DNA of 64,000 nt from an uncultured Bacteroides sp. (lineage in GTDB: Bacteria > Bacteroidota > Bacteroidia > Bacteroidales > Bacteroidaceae). A model generated the notes under the pieces. That model was not told the DNA's origin and did not search any database. It saw nothing but the letters and a program-made list of their open reading frames with translations. Both the position numbers and the translations under genes were made by a program. Where the stretch lies: assembly GCA_944321465.1 (NCBI GenBank), contig CALULL010000003.1, forward strand, positions 1-64,000, written 5' to 3'. The stretch's first letter is position 1; each line of letters starts with the position of its first letter. Shown piece after piece: positions 24,325-33,106 of the stretch.

Positions 24325-26793
24325 TTAGCGCAGTTTTGCGTTTAGCTTTTCTTGCAGGTTCTTGATGAGTTTCTGCATGGTCTTGTCTATAGTCTTGTCC
24401 GTGAGGGTCTGCTTTTCGTCTTGCAGCACGAAGCTGATGGCGTAGCTCTTTTTGCCTTCTTCGAGGTTCTTGCCTTCGTAGACGTCGAACAGGTAAACGT
24501 CCTTCAGCAGCTTCCTTTCCGTCTCGTAGGCTACGGCTTTGATTTCGGCGAACGTGACGTTTTTGTCAATCAGCAGAGCCAGGTCGCGTTTCACGGCAGG
24601 GAATTTGGCTATCTCTGTGTACTCGGTGCTGACGTTCCTGACGGCCTTCATCAGTGCCGTCCAGTCGAGGTCGGCGTAGAAGACTTCTGTCTCGATGTCG
24701 AACTTGGCCAAAATGACGGGTGCGACGATACCTATCGTGGCAAGCACCTTGCCCGTGCGGTGGGCGATGGTCAGCGATGTGGCAAAAACATCGTTTGCGG
24801 TTGTGGGCTTGGACGTAAGGTCGTTGTGGCCTATCCCCAGTCGTGCAAAGATGTTCTCCACGTAGGCTTTCAGCTCGAACACGGAGGAGTCTTCGTTGGG
24901 GTGTATCCACGAGTTTGACACCCGCTTCCCGGTCAGCCACAGGCCCAGATGGAAACTTTCGCCGTAGGGTGCGAGTGCTTTTCCGTCGTTGGTTTCCTTG
25001 TCGGAGTGGTAGGCGTAGACGTTGCCAAATTCGAACAAGCGGAGGTTGACGTTCTTACGGTTGACGTTGTGGGCTATCGTCTCCAGTCCGCCGAACAGCA
25101 GGGTCTGGCGCATGACGTTCAGGTCCGAGCTCAGGGGGTTGAGCAGTCTGACCAACGAGTCGGCGGGGTATGCCTGCAAGCCGTCGTAGTAGGCGGCACG
25201 CGTCAGCGAGTTGTTCAGTATTTCGTTGAAGCCACATCCAACAAGCTGTTCCGAAATCAGGTTCTGGAGTTTGTTGGAAAAGTCGGGGTCGCCTTGAGGC
25301 GACAGGCTGGCGGTGATTGTCGACGGGATTTCCACGTTGTTGTATCCGTATATGCGCAGGATGTCTTCCACCACGTCGCAGTCGTGTTGCACGTCCACTC
25401 TGTAGGGCGGAACGTCCAATATCAGCTTGTCATCCGTTTCGCTGACAAGCTTCATTTCCAAGCTCCTGGCGATGCTCTTTATGGTGTCGGCAGGGATGTT
25501 CTTCCCTATCAGGGAGTAGGCTTTGGCGTACGACAGTTCTACGCGGAAGTCCTTCGCCGGGGCCGGGTTCGTGTCTTTGATGTCGGCCGAGATGGTTCCT
25601 CCGGCCAGCTCTTTAATCATGATTGCGGCCAGCTTCAGGCAGTATATCGTGTTGTTCGGGTCCACGCCGCGTTCGTATCGGAAGGAGGCATCCGTGCTCA
25701 GGCCGTGCCGACGGGCGGTCTTGCGTATCCATGTCGGGTGGAAGTAGGCACTCTCCAGGAAGATGTCTTTGGTCTGCTCCGTGGCACCGGAGGCCAAGCC
25801 GCCGAACACGCCGGCAATGCACATCGGTTCCTCGGCGTTGCATATCATCAGGTCGTGCTCGTCCAGTTTCCGCTCCATGCCGTCCAACGTCACGAATGGG
25901 GTCCCTCCGGGCAGTGTCTTTACGACAATGGCCCGTCCCTTGACGGTGTCTGCGTCGAAGCAGTGGAGGGGTTGCCCGAAGGCGTGCACGATGTAGTTTG
26001 TCACGTCCACCACGTTGTTTATGGGGCGCAGGCCGATTGCCCGCAGCTTGTTCTTCAGCCAGTCGGGGCTTTCCTTGACCGTCACGCCCGTCATCGAGAC
26101 ACCCGAGTAGCGCGGACAAGCCTCTGTGTTTTCCACCCTGATGTCGATGGGCAGGTCGTGGTTGTCCACCGCGAAAGCGTCCACGGAAGGTTTGTGCAGT
26201 TGCGTCTGTTTCCCCTGGTGCAGCAGGTAGGCGTACAGGTCGCGGGCCACGCCGTAGTGCGAACATGCGTCGGCTCGGTTGGGGGTGATGTCTACCTCCA
26301 TCACGTAGTCGTCTTTCACCTCGTAATAGTCTTTGGCAAGCGTGCCCGGGGCCACGTCGGGGGGCAGGACTATGATGCCAGAGTGGTCGTTGCCGATGCC
26401 AATCTCGTCTTCGGCGCAAATCATGCCGTAGGACTCAACCCCGCGCAGCTTGGATTTCTTGATGAGAAAACATTCGTCGCCGTCGTACAGCTTGGTGCCT
26501 ATCGGGGCGACAACGACTTTTTGCCCTACAGCGACATTGGCCGCGCCACATACAATCTGCAGAGGCTCGCCTTGCCCGATGTTCACTGTCGTGACATGCA
26601 TGTGGTCCGAGTTGGGGTGTGGTTCGCACGTCAAGACCTCGCCTACGACCAGTCCCTCCAGTCCTCCTTTTATTGTCTGTACCGTTTCTACGTTTCCTGT
26701 TTCCAACCCAATGGATGTCAAAGCTGTAGCAATCTCTTGCGGAGTCATGTCGAAGTCTACGTACTCCTTCAGCCAGTTATAAGAGATGTTCAT
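24325..26793 (-). CDS. pheT: Phenylalanine--tRNA ligase beta subunit
   Basis: An 822-residue subunit of the alpha2-beta2 PheRS. Domains in order: B1 core, a tRNA-binding OB fold (about 40-150, containing PHPNSDHMHVTTVNIG), B3/B4 (about 215-395, with the editing region), B5 (about 405-480), the catalytic-like core (490-720), and the FDX-ACB anticodon domain (about 730-822, FPAVKRDLALLIDKNVTF). Length is standard for the long form. pheS is not adjacent, as is common in Bacteroides. The start is ATG 26793 (MNISYNWLKEYVDFDM). A TAACTTTG box lies 42 bases upstream; yebC follows. Confidence 0.98.
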   Translation of the reverse strand: MNISYNWLKEYVDFDMTPQEIATALTSIGLETGNVETVQTIKGGLEGLVVGEVLTCEPHPNSDHMHVTTVNIGQGEPLQIVCGAANVAVGQKVVVAPIGTKLYDGDECFLIKKSKLRGVESYGMICAEDEIGIGNDHSGIIVLPPDVAPGTLAKDYYEVKDDYVMEVDITPNRADACSHYGVARDLYAYLLHQGKQTQLHKPSVDAFAVDNHDLPIDIRVENTEACPRYSGVSMTGVTVKESPDWLKNKLRAIGLRPINNVVDVTNYIVHAFGQPLHCFDADTVKGRAIVVKTLPGGTPFVTLDGMERKLDEHDLMICNAEEPMCIAGVFGGLASGATEQTKDIFLESAYFHPTWIRKTARRHGLSTDASFRYERGVDPNNTIYCLKLAAIMIKELAGGTISADIKDTNPAPAKDFRVELSYAKAYSLIGKNIPADTIKSIARSLEMKLVSETDDKLILDVPPYRVDVQHDCDVVEDILRIYGYNNVEIPSTITASLSPQGDPDFSNKLQNLISEQLVGCGFNEILNNSLTRAAYYDGLQAYPADSLVRLLNPLSSDLNVMRQTLLFGGLETIAHNVNRKNVNLRLFEFGNVYAYHSDKETNDGKALAPYGESFHLGLWLTGKRVSNSWIHPNEDSSVFELKAYVENIFARLGIGHNDLTSKPTTANDVFATSLTIAHRTGKVLATIGIVAPVILAKFDIETEVFYADLDWTALMKAVRNVSTEYTEIAKFPAVKRDLALLIDKNVTFAEIKAVAYETERKLLKDVYLFDVYEGKNLEEGKKSYAISFVLQDEKQTLTDKTIDKTMQKLIKNLQEKLNAKLR

Positions 26794-26834
26794 AGTCTGT
26801 TGTTTTCGATTTTATAATTTCCTAAAGCGGCTTG

Positions 26835-26842
26835 CAAAGTTA
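26835..26842 (-). promoter_or_regulatory. -7 element of pheT
   Basis: Minus-strand TAACTTTG, giving a start near 26829 and a leader of about 35 bases. No TTTG at -33. Confidence 0.55.
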
Positions 26843-26950
26843 ATAAGTTTTTTTGGTAGAAGCGTAATATCCCCGGTGGAAAATGGAGCGGCACTTGCCG
26901 ATGGCGGGGCGAAGGACCGCGCTGCCCTGTCCGTAGTGCCCCCGTGCGGG

Positions 26951-27038
26951 TAAAGGTCTGTCGCCTTGGGGGCAGAGGTCTGCCGGGCGGGTGGCAAAGG
27001 TTTGTGTCCGAGCGGGTAGAGGTTTGCCGGGAATGTGC
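26951..27038. repeat. 22-bp tandem repeat array C (four units)
   Basis: Units start at 26951, 26973, 26995 and 27017, heads TAAAGGTCTGTCG, CAGAGGTCTGCCG, CAAAGGTTTGTGTCCG and TAGAGGTTTGCCG, each with a GC-rich tail. This is one of the clearest arrays. It lies between the pheT promoter and the oxidoreductase terminator; no gene occurs in 26794-27328. Confidence 0.85.
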
Positions 27039-27064
27039 GAGTTCGGGGATAAACCGGAAGGCTC

Positions 27065-27111
27065 AGTAATGACAGGTGCCCTCGTTAGCCTGCCTGTGAG
27101 TTACCTATTGG
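27065..27111. repeat. Degenerate relative of the 24-bp repeat at the right edge
   Basis: AGTAATGACAGGTGCC with the following CTCGTTAG matches 63907-63930 at 18 of 24 positions, and the next ~20 bases keep a weaker likeness. Suggests a dispersed repeat family distinct from the 22-bp arrays. Confidence 0.4.
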
Positions 27112-27200
27112 GGGCTTAACATCCGTCACAAGGGTAGGGGGATTGCACCTCAGGTGGTGGGGGGGACGAATTGCCGGGGACATGCGGTCCCGGAGGGGTA

Positions 27201-27245
27201 AAAGAAAAGCACCTCTGCACGTCGGGGGAGACTGTGCAGAGGTGC
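27201..27245 (-). terminator. Terminator of the pyruvate:ferredoxin oxidoreductase gene
   Basis: Minus-strand perfect 12-bp stem GCACCTCTGCAC/GTGCAGAGGTGC (27209-27245), then TTTTCTTTT. Lies 83 bases beyond the stop codon. Confidence 0.9.
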
Positions 27246-27328
27246 GATGTGTGTATCAACCTGCCATGTCTTGCATTTGGGCAACCTGTGGTTGCGGATG
27301 GCCGGTTGTTCCTCTCGTCGAGGAGTGA

Positions 27329-30300
27329 TTACTTATTCAGCATGGTGTCGGGCGGGCATACTCCCCAGCTTTCGGCGGCCATGCGCTTGTAGCTGTTGTA
27401 ACGCCACTTAGCGTTGTCCTCGGCTGCCTGGAAGAGCTCTTCGGCCTCCTGCGGGTACTGCTTCATGACGGAAGCGTAGCGGACCTCTCCCTTCAGGAAG
27501 TCTTTGAAGCCTTCCCATTCGGGCTCCTTGCTGTCCAGGGTGAACGGATTCTTGCCTTCGGCCTCCAGCATGGGGTTGTAGCGCCACAGGTGCCAGTAGC
27601 CACACTTGACAGCTTTCTCTTCCTCGGCCTGGCTCTTGCCCATGCCTGCTTTCAGACCGTGGTTGATGCAGGGAGCGTAGGCTATGATGAGCGACGGTCC
27701 GGGGTAGGCTTCGGCCTCGCGCAGGGCCTTGAGCGTCTGTGCCTGATCGGCACCCATTGCTATCTGAGCCACGTAGACGTAGCCGTAGGTGGTGGCCATC
27801 AGGCCCAGGTCTTTCTTGCGCACGCGCTTGCCGCTGGCGGCGAACTTGGCAATGGCACCCAGAGGAGTTGCCTTGGAGGACTGGCCGCCGGTGTTGGAGT
27901 AGACCTCCGTGTCGAGTACCAGAATGTTCACGTCCTTGCCGCTTGCAATCACGTGGTCAAGGCCGCCGTAGCCTATGTCGTAAGAGGCACCGTCGCCACC
28001 GATAATCCACTGGCTGCGTTTCACGATGTATTGCTTCAGACCGTAAATCTCGGCGCAGATCGGGCACTTATCCTTGGCTGCTTCCAGCATGGGCACGATG
28101 CGCTCGTAGATGTCTTTCGTCTTGTCGGCATCCAGTGCGTTGTCCAGCCACTCCTGGAAGATGGCTTTGTATTCGGCGGGGGTGGATTCGCTTTCGATGC
28201 CGTCCTTCATCAGTTTGGCAATGCGCTCGCGCATCTTCTCGTTGGCCAGTTCCATGCCCAAGCCAAATTCGCAGAAATCCTCGAACAGAGAGTTTGCCCA
28301 TGCCGGTCCGTGTCCTTTCTCGTTCTTCGTGTAAGGAGTCGAAGGTACGGAGCCGGAGTAGATGGACGAGCATCCTGTTGCATTAGCCACCATTTCGCGG
28401 TCGCCGAAGAGCTGGGATATGAGCTTGACGTAGGGCGTTTCGCCGCAACCCGAGCAGGCACCGGAGAACTCGAAGAGCGGGGTGGCAAACTGGGAGTTCT
28501 TCACGTTGGCCTTGATGTCTACCAGGTGTTGTTTGCTCTTCACGTGCTCTACGCAGTAGTTCCAGTTGTCGGCCTCGGCCAGCTGGTCTTCCAGATGAAC
28601 CATCGAAAGGGCTTTTCCACCTTTCTTCGGGTTGCCCGGGCATACGTCAACACAGTTGCCACATCCCAGACAGTCGAGTACGTCAACTTGCATGCGGAAA
28701 GTCATGCCATCGAATACCTTTCCGACGGCCTTGAGCATCGGGAAGTTCGCACCCTTCTGCTCCTCGGCATCCAAGACGAACGGGCGGATGGCTGCGTGAG
28801 GACAAACGTATGCGCACTTGTTGCACTGGATGCAGTTCTCGGGGTTCCATACGGGAACGAAGGCAGCCACGCCGCGCTTCTCATATTTGGCAGTCCCTTG
28901 CTCCCAAGTGCCATCTTCGATGCCTTTGAAAGCCGATACAGGCAGCAGGTCGCCGTCTTGGGCGTTGATGGGGCGAACCACTTCGTTGATGAAGGCAGGG
29001 TCTTGATTCTCAGCCTTGGCATCGTCGGGCAGGTTGGCCCATGCGGGGTCTATGGGGAGTTGTTTGTATTCACCTCCACGGTCTACGGCGGCATAGTTCT
29101 TGTTTACAACATCTTCTCCCTTCTTTCCGTAGGACTTTACGATAAATTTCTTCATCTGCTCTACAGCCAGGTCAACCGGAATTACTTGGGTAATGCGGAA
29201 GAATGCAGACTGTAGGATGGTGTTGGTACGGTTGCCCAGTCCTATTTCTTGTGCTATCTGTGTAGCGTTGATGTAGTATACCGTGATGTTGTTCTTGGCG
29301 AAGTACCTCTTTACCCGGTTGGGCAGATTCTTGCTCAGTTCGTTGCCTTCCCAAATGGTATTGAGCAGGAACGTACCGTTTTTGCGTAATCCGCGGGTAA
29401 CGTCGTACATGTGCAGATAAGCTTGAACGTGGCAAGCGACGAAGTTCGGGGTATTAACCAAGTAGGTAGATCGGATAGGAGTGTCTCCGAAACGCAGGTG
29501 AGAGCACGTGAAACCGCCCGACTTCTTGGAATCGTATGAGAAGTAGGCTTGGCAGTGCTTGTTGGTATTGTCACCGATAATCTTTACAGAGTTCTTGTTT
29601 GCACCGACTGTGCCATCAGCACCCAAGCCATAGAATTTGGCTTCGAACATGCCTTCGCCTCCCATAGCGATTTCTTCTTCTTGGGGCAGGGAAGTGAACG
29701 TTACGTCGTCTACTATACCGATAGTAAAGTGGTCTTTGGGAACGTTCAGCTTCAGATTGTCGTACACGGCCAGGATTTGTGCAGGTGTAGTATCTTTTGA
29801 GCCCAAACCATAACGTCCTCCTACGATGAGGGGCGCATCGGCTTGTCCGTAGAAGCAGTCCTTTACGTCTAAATACAGCGGTTCTCCGTTGGCACCCGGT
29901 TCTTTGGTGCGGTCCAGCACGGCAATACGCTTAGCCGTCTTGGGTACAGCGGCAAGGAAGTGTTTGGCCGAGAAGGGACGGTAGAGGTGAACTGCAACGA
30001 GGCCCACTTTTTCACCCTTGGCTGTCAGGTAGTCGATGACTTCGCGGATAGCTTCCGTAACAGAACCCATAGCAATGATGACGCGTTCGGCATCAGGAGC
30101 GCCGTAGTAGTCGAACAAGCCATACTGGCGACCTGTGATTTCGCTGATTTTCTTCATGTAGTCTTCCACGATGGCAGGTACAGCCTCATAGAAACTGTTG
30201 CACGACTCGCGGTGCTGGAAGAAGTGGTCGGGATTTTCAGCCATGCCTCGTGCCACAGGATTCATGGGGTTCATGGCGCGGCGGCGGAAGTCGGCCAATG

Positions 30301-30901
30301 CTTCTTGGTCAATGAGCGGAGCCAAGTCTTCGTTGTCCAGACGTTCTACTTTCTGGATTTCGTGCGAAGTGCGGAAACCGTCAAAGAAGTTGATGAAAGG
30401 GACGCGGGCTTTCAGGGTTGAAAGATGTGCCACGCCAGCTAGGTCCATAACTTCCTGCACAGAACCTTCACACAACATGGCAAAACCTGTCTGGCGGCAA
30501 GACATCACATCCTGATGGTCGCCGAAAATGCACAAGGCGTGCGAAGCCAACGTACGGGCCGAAACATGGAATACGCATGGCAAGTTCTCACCGGCAATCT
30601 TATACATGTTGGGAATCATCAGCAACAAGCCTTGAGATGCGGTGTAAGTGGTTGTCAGAGCACCTGCTTGCAACGAGCCATGAACAGCACCAGCTGCGCC
30701 GGCCTCAGACTGCATTTCCTGCACAAGTACTGTTTCGCCGAAGATGTTCTTCCGGCCAGCGGCAGCCCATTCGTCTACATGTTCTGCCATAGTAGACGAA
30801 GGTGTGATGGGGTAAATGGCAGCAACCTCCGAGAACATATAAGAAATATGTGCGGCTGCTTCATTACCATCACAAGTGATGAATTTCTTTTGTTTAGTCA
30901 T
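27329..30901 (-). CDS. nifJ: Pyruvate:ferredoxin (flavodoxin) oxidoreductase, single-chain
   Basis: A 1190-residue homodimeric cytosolic enzyme that oxidises pyruvate to acetyl-CoA and CO2 and reduces ferredoxin. Domains in order: pyrimidine-binding TPP domain with YPITPSSTMAEHVDEW (near residue 33), domain II, the gamma-like domain (about 420-650), two [4Fe-4S] ferredoxin motifs (CIQCNKCAYVCP and CLGCGNCVDVCPG, about 690-760), then the TPP pyrophosphate domain with the cluster-ligand CSGCGET and GDGASYDIGYGGLDHV. Full length for the single-polypeptide form. It would be a main source of reduced ferredoxin for the hydrogenase encoded at 9428. It lies 42 bases after the AAA ATPase gene on the same strand. 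Confidence 0.98.
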   Translation of the reverse strand: MTKQKKFITCDGNEAAAHISYMFSEVAAIYPITPSSTMAEHVDEWAAAGRKNIFGETVLVQEMQSEAGAAGAVHGSLQAGALTTTYTASQGLLLMIPNMYKIAGENLPCVFHVSARTLASHALCIFGDHQDVMSCRQTGFAMLCEGSVQEVMDLAGVAHLSTLKARVPFINFFDGFRTSHEIQKVERLDNEDLAPLIDQEALADFRRRAMNPMNPVARGMAENPDHFFQHRESCNSFYEAVPAIVEDYMKKISEITGRQYGLFDYYGAPDAERVIIAMGSVTEAIREVIDYLTAKGEKVGLVAVHLYRPFSAKHFLAAVPKTAKRIAVLDRTKEPGANGEPLYLDVKDCFYGQADAPLIVGGRYGLGSKDTTPAQILAVYDNLKLNVPKDHFTIGIVDDVTFTSLPQEEEIAMGGEGMFEAKFYGLGADGTVGANKNSVKIIGDNTNKHCQAYFSYDSKKSGGFTCSHLRFGDTPIRSTYLVNTPNFVACHVQAYLHMYDVTRGLRKNGTFLLNTIWEGNELSKNLPNRVKRYFAKNNITVYYINATQIAQEIGLGNRTNTILQSAFFRITQVIPVDLAVEQMKKFIVKSYGKKGEDVVNKNYAAVDRGGEYKQLPIDPAWANLPDDAKAENQDPAFINEVVRPINAQDGDLLPVSAFKGIEDGTWEQGTAKYEKRGVAAFVPVWNPENCIQCNKCAYVCPHAAIRPFVLDAEEQKGANFPMLKAVGKVFDGMTFRMQVDVLDCLGCGNCVDVCPGNPKKGGKALSMVHLEDQLAEADNWNYCVEHVKSKQHLVDIKANVKNSQFATPLFEFSGACSGCGETPYVKLISQLFGDREMVANATGCSSIYSGSVPSTPYTKNEKGHGPAWANSLFEDFCEFGLGMELANEKMRERIAKLMKDGIESESTPAEYKAIFQEWLDNALDADKTKDIYERIVPMLEAAKDKCPICAEIYGLKQYIVKRSQWIIGGDGASYDIGYGGLDHVIASGKDVNILVLDTEVYSNTGGQSSKATPLGAIAKFAASGKRVRKKDLGLMATTYGYVYVAQIAMGADQAQTLKALREAEAYPGPSLIIAYAPCINHGLKAGMGKSQAEEEKAVKCGYWHLWRYNPMLEAEGKNPFTLDSKEPEWEGFKDFLKGEVRYASVMKQYPQEAEELFQAAEDNAKWRYNSYKRMAAESWGVCPPDTMLNK

Positions 30902-30943
30902 AACTTAAATGAATTTATTAAGTGAAAGTTCTTGATATGTTTG

Positions 30944-32131
30944 TCAATATAAGAAACCGAACAGCCATATGGGGATGGCGTTGTCTTTTCCCACTGTAGC
31001 TTTTGGGCAAATGTAAACCATGTCCGGCGGGTTCTTGGTTCTTGTCTCTTCTGTATTTAGAATTTTGAAAGGCGTTCTCTCGTCTATGATAAGATGGGTG
31101 CCTTTATCGCTAATGTTTACCTTGTGGCCCTTCCATAAGGCGTTGGTGAAAAACGTTTCTAATACATTCTGTTCGTCTGTCTTGACGGAATAGATGGGAT
31201 ACATGAGATTGGTGTTGTGCAACATTATCCGTGCAGGTTTCTTCGGAAAGGACTCACCAATTGGGTATACCATATTGATAAGGCGTGCTTCGGCCAGATA
31301 ATGAATATAATTCATGGCTGTTGCACGCGATGTTCCTATTGCCTTGGCCAATTGGCTCACGTTAGGAGTCTTTGCTCCGTTCATGGCCAAAAGGTATAAT
31401 AGCTTTTTTATTCGGGATAGATATTTCAGTTCAATCTGTTTGATGAGCAGGATGTCTATTTCGATCATCATGTTCATCGTCTTCAGCAGGTTCTCCGAGA
31501 AGTTCTGCTTTTCGAGGAAGAACGGATAGAAGCCATAGTATAGGTAGTTCTGGAAATGTTCCAGTGGCGAGACTTTTGAACAGACCTCTTGGGCGATAGT
31601 TGTATGGTGTTGCAGAATATCCTTTAGCGTATAAGGCCGGAAGTTTGTTCCGGCATTTAGGTTGAGAAACTCGCGAAATGAAAATCCTCGCAGGTTATAG
31701 CTTTTGACTATGCCTTTTAGTTGATTGTTCCCATCTTCCAATTGCATAATGGGCGAACCGGTAAAGACTATTTTTAGTTTTGGGAAACGCTCATAGCAGG
31801 TACGTAATTCTGCACTCCAGTTAGGCCGTTTGAACACCTGATCAATCAGCAGAACTTTGCCACCTTGTCTCTGAAACTCCAGAGCCAGCTCTACGATGCT
31901 ATGGCCAGAAAAGTAGAAGTTGTTCATGTTGACGAAAAGGCAGGAGCGATCTTTTCCGTATTTTTCTTGGGCATACTGGAGCAGAAACGTAGTTTTCCCT
32001 ACGCCCCGTGTACCCTTGATGCCGATAAGACGTTCATCCCAATCTATTTCGTCCATCAGATTGCGACGTACAAGTGCATTCGTGTGCTCCACCAAGTAAG
32101 CGTGTGTGCGATAAAATGCTTCCATGCCCAT
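30944..32131 (-). CDS. AAA_14/DUF4143-type ATPase with altered Walker B
   Basis: A 395-residue cytosolic P-loop ATPase. Walker A is GTRGVGKTT (residues 40-48). The Walker B strand reads KVLLIDQVFKRPNW (91-104): where this family usually has an Asp-Glu pair (DEVH/DEVQ), here it is Asp-Gln, confirmed as CAG in the DNA. The sensor region IVFTGSPIMQLE and a winged-helix part (about 245-300, ATAMNYIHYLAEARLI) follow, then a nuclease-like C-terminal domain (DUF4143-like). Family members have been linked to toxin-antitoxin-like or defence roles without proof; the function is unknown. It has a good promoter and a short leader. Confidence 0.82.
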   Translation of the reverse strand: MGMEAFYRTHAYLVEHTNALVRRNLMDEIDWDERLIGIKGTRGVGKTTFLLQYAQEKYGKDRSCLFVNMNNFYFSGHSIVELALEFQRQGGKVLLIDQVFKRPNWSAELRTCYERFPKLKIVFTGSPIMQLEDGNNQLKGIVKSYNLRGFSFREFLNLNAGTNFRPYTLKDILQHHTTIAQEVCSKVSPLEHFQNYLYYGFYPFFLEKQNFSENLLKTMNMMIEIDILLIKQIELKYLSRIKKLLYLLAMNGAKTPNVSQLAKAIGTSRATAMNYIHYLAEARLINMVYPIGESFPKKPARIMLHNTNLMYPIYSVKTDEQNVLETFFTNALWKGHKVNISDKGTHLIIDERTPFKILNTEETRTKNPPDMVYICPKATVGKDNAIPIWLFGFLY

Positions 32132-32151
32132 TTTTCAGGTTTATCACCGTG

Positions 32152-32182
32152 CAAAGATAGGACTTTTTTGTCAGTTTGCAAA
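32152..32182 (-). promoter_or_regulatory. Promoter of the AAA ATPase gene
   Basis: Minus-strand TTTG (32179-32182), a 19-base spacer, then TATCTTTG (32152-32159); start near 32146, leader about 15 bases. Confidence 0.75.
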
Positions 32183-32283
32183 CTGGAGATTGCAAAATAA
32201 TTTATAAGTTTTTCTTCTATCCTTCTGCTTGGAGGGATTGTGTGGAAGCAACCGTAGCGATCTTGTTGCCTGTTCCGAGCTTT

Positions 32284-33087
32284 TTACAACTCGTACAGTT
32301 CGGACGGCGAAGTCCTTTCCAGCACATGCAGTTCTACGTCCTGGCCGACGATAATGCCTTTGCTGCACAGAGCTTGTTCTATAGTATTATATGCCAAGTC
32401 TGGTTGGTTGTTTTCTTTGCTGAGGTGACATAGCCAGATGCGCTTTTGCTTCGGAGTGAGGTGCTCTGCCAGAAAAAGTGCTGTGGCTTGATTGCTCATG
32501 TGCCCTGTTTGGCTTGCTATGCGCGATTTCAAGTGAGCGGGATAGCGTCCGGCCTGTAGCATCTTTTCATCGTAGTTGGCCTCTATCACCAGAAAGTCGG
32601 CTTGCTGGATGTAAGGTATCGCGTGCGGTGGGATTGTTCCGAGGTCGGTAAGTATAGTGAAGGTCTTGCTGGCAACTTCAATGCAGTATCCTACATTGTC
32701 TGTGCCGTCATGGGGGATGTCGAATGCTTCGATGTTGAAACTTGAGAGCTGTATGGGGTGGTATTTCTCAATGTATTGCACTGCGTCGCACAGTTTTATC
32801 GTCGTGCAGTAGCTTTGGTTTATACCTTTGTGGGTGAGTGGCGTTGCATATACCGGGATATGCCCTTTTTCTCCAAGAGGGCCAATAGCCTTGATGTGGT
32901 CTGTGTGGTCATGCGTCACCAGTATGGCGCGTATGTCCTCCATTCCTATATTGTCCTCTTTCAGCCGTTTGCGGATGGTTCGGACAGGGATGCCGGCATC
33001 TACCAAGATGCCCTCTCGGTTTTCTGTTCCTATATAGTAACAGTTCCCGCTACTCCCGCTTGCCAAACTTTTGAAATAGACTTTCAT
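32284..33087 (-). CDS. MBL-fold metallo-hydrolase (YycJ/WalJ-like)
   Basis: A 267-residue cytosolic metallo-beta-lactamase-fold protein. The metal motif is VTHDHTDH (H59, H61, D63, H64). The N-terminus KSLASGSSGNCYYIG and the later FDIPHDGTDNVGY, TDLGTIP and ANYDEKM are typical of the YycJ group, proposed to act as exonucleases or in cell-wall/DNA-repair coordination. No signal peptide. The start ATG (MKVYFKSL) lies 19 bases after the glutathionylspermidine-synthase-like gene on the same strand, so it is the last gene of a likely three-gene unit with the lipoprotein at 34268-34615. Confidence 0.88.
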   Translation of the reverse strand: MKVYFKSLASGSSGNCYYIGTENREGILVDAGIPVRTIRKRLKEDNIGMEDIRAILVTHDHTDHIKAIGPLGEKGHIPVYATPLTHKGINQSYCTTIKLCDAVQYIEKYHPIQLSSFNIEAFDIPHDGTDNVGYCIEVASKTFTILTDLGTIPPHAIPYIQQADFLVIEANYDEKMLQAGRYPAHLKSRIASQTGHMSNQATALFLAEHLTPKQKRIWLCHLSKENNQPDLAYNTIEQALCSKGIIVGQDVELHVLERTSPSELYEL

Positions 33088-33106
33088 TCTTCTCCGTCCG
33101 ACGGCT

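Noticed and set aside
24949-26817. 622-codon plus-strand ORF antisense to pheT
   Set aside because: Repetitive, Val/Arg/His-rich translation without motifs; it mirrors the codon bias of the real pheT on the other strand.
27590-29215. 541-codon plus-strand ORF antisense to the pyruvate:ferredoxin oxidoreductase
   Set aside because: Shadow of a highly conserved gene; no start context, promoter or recognisable domain.
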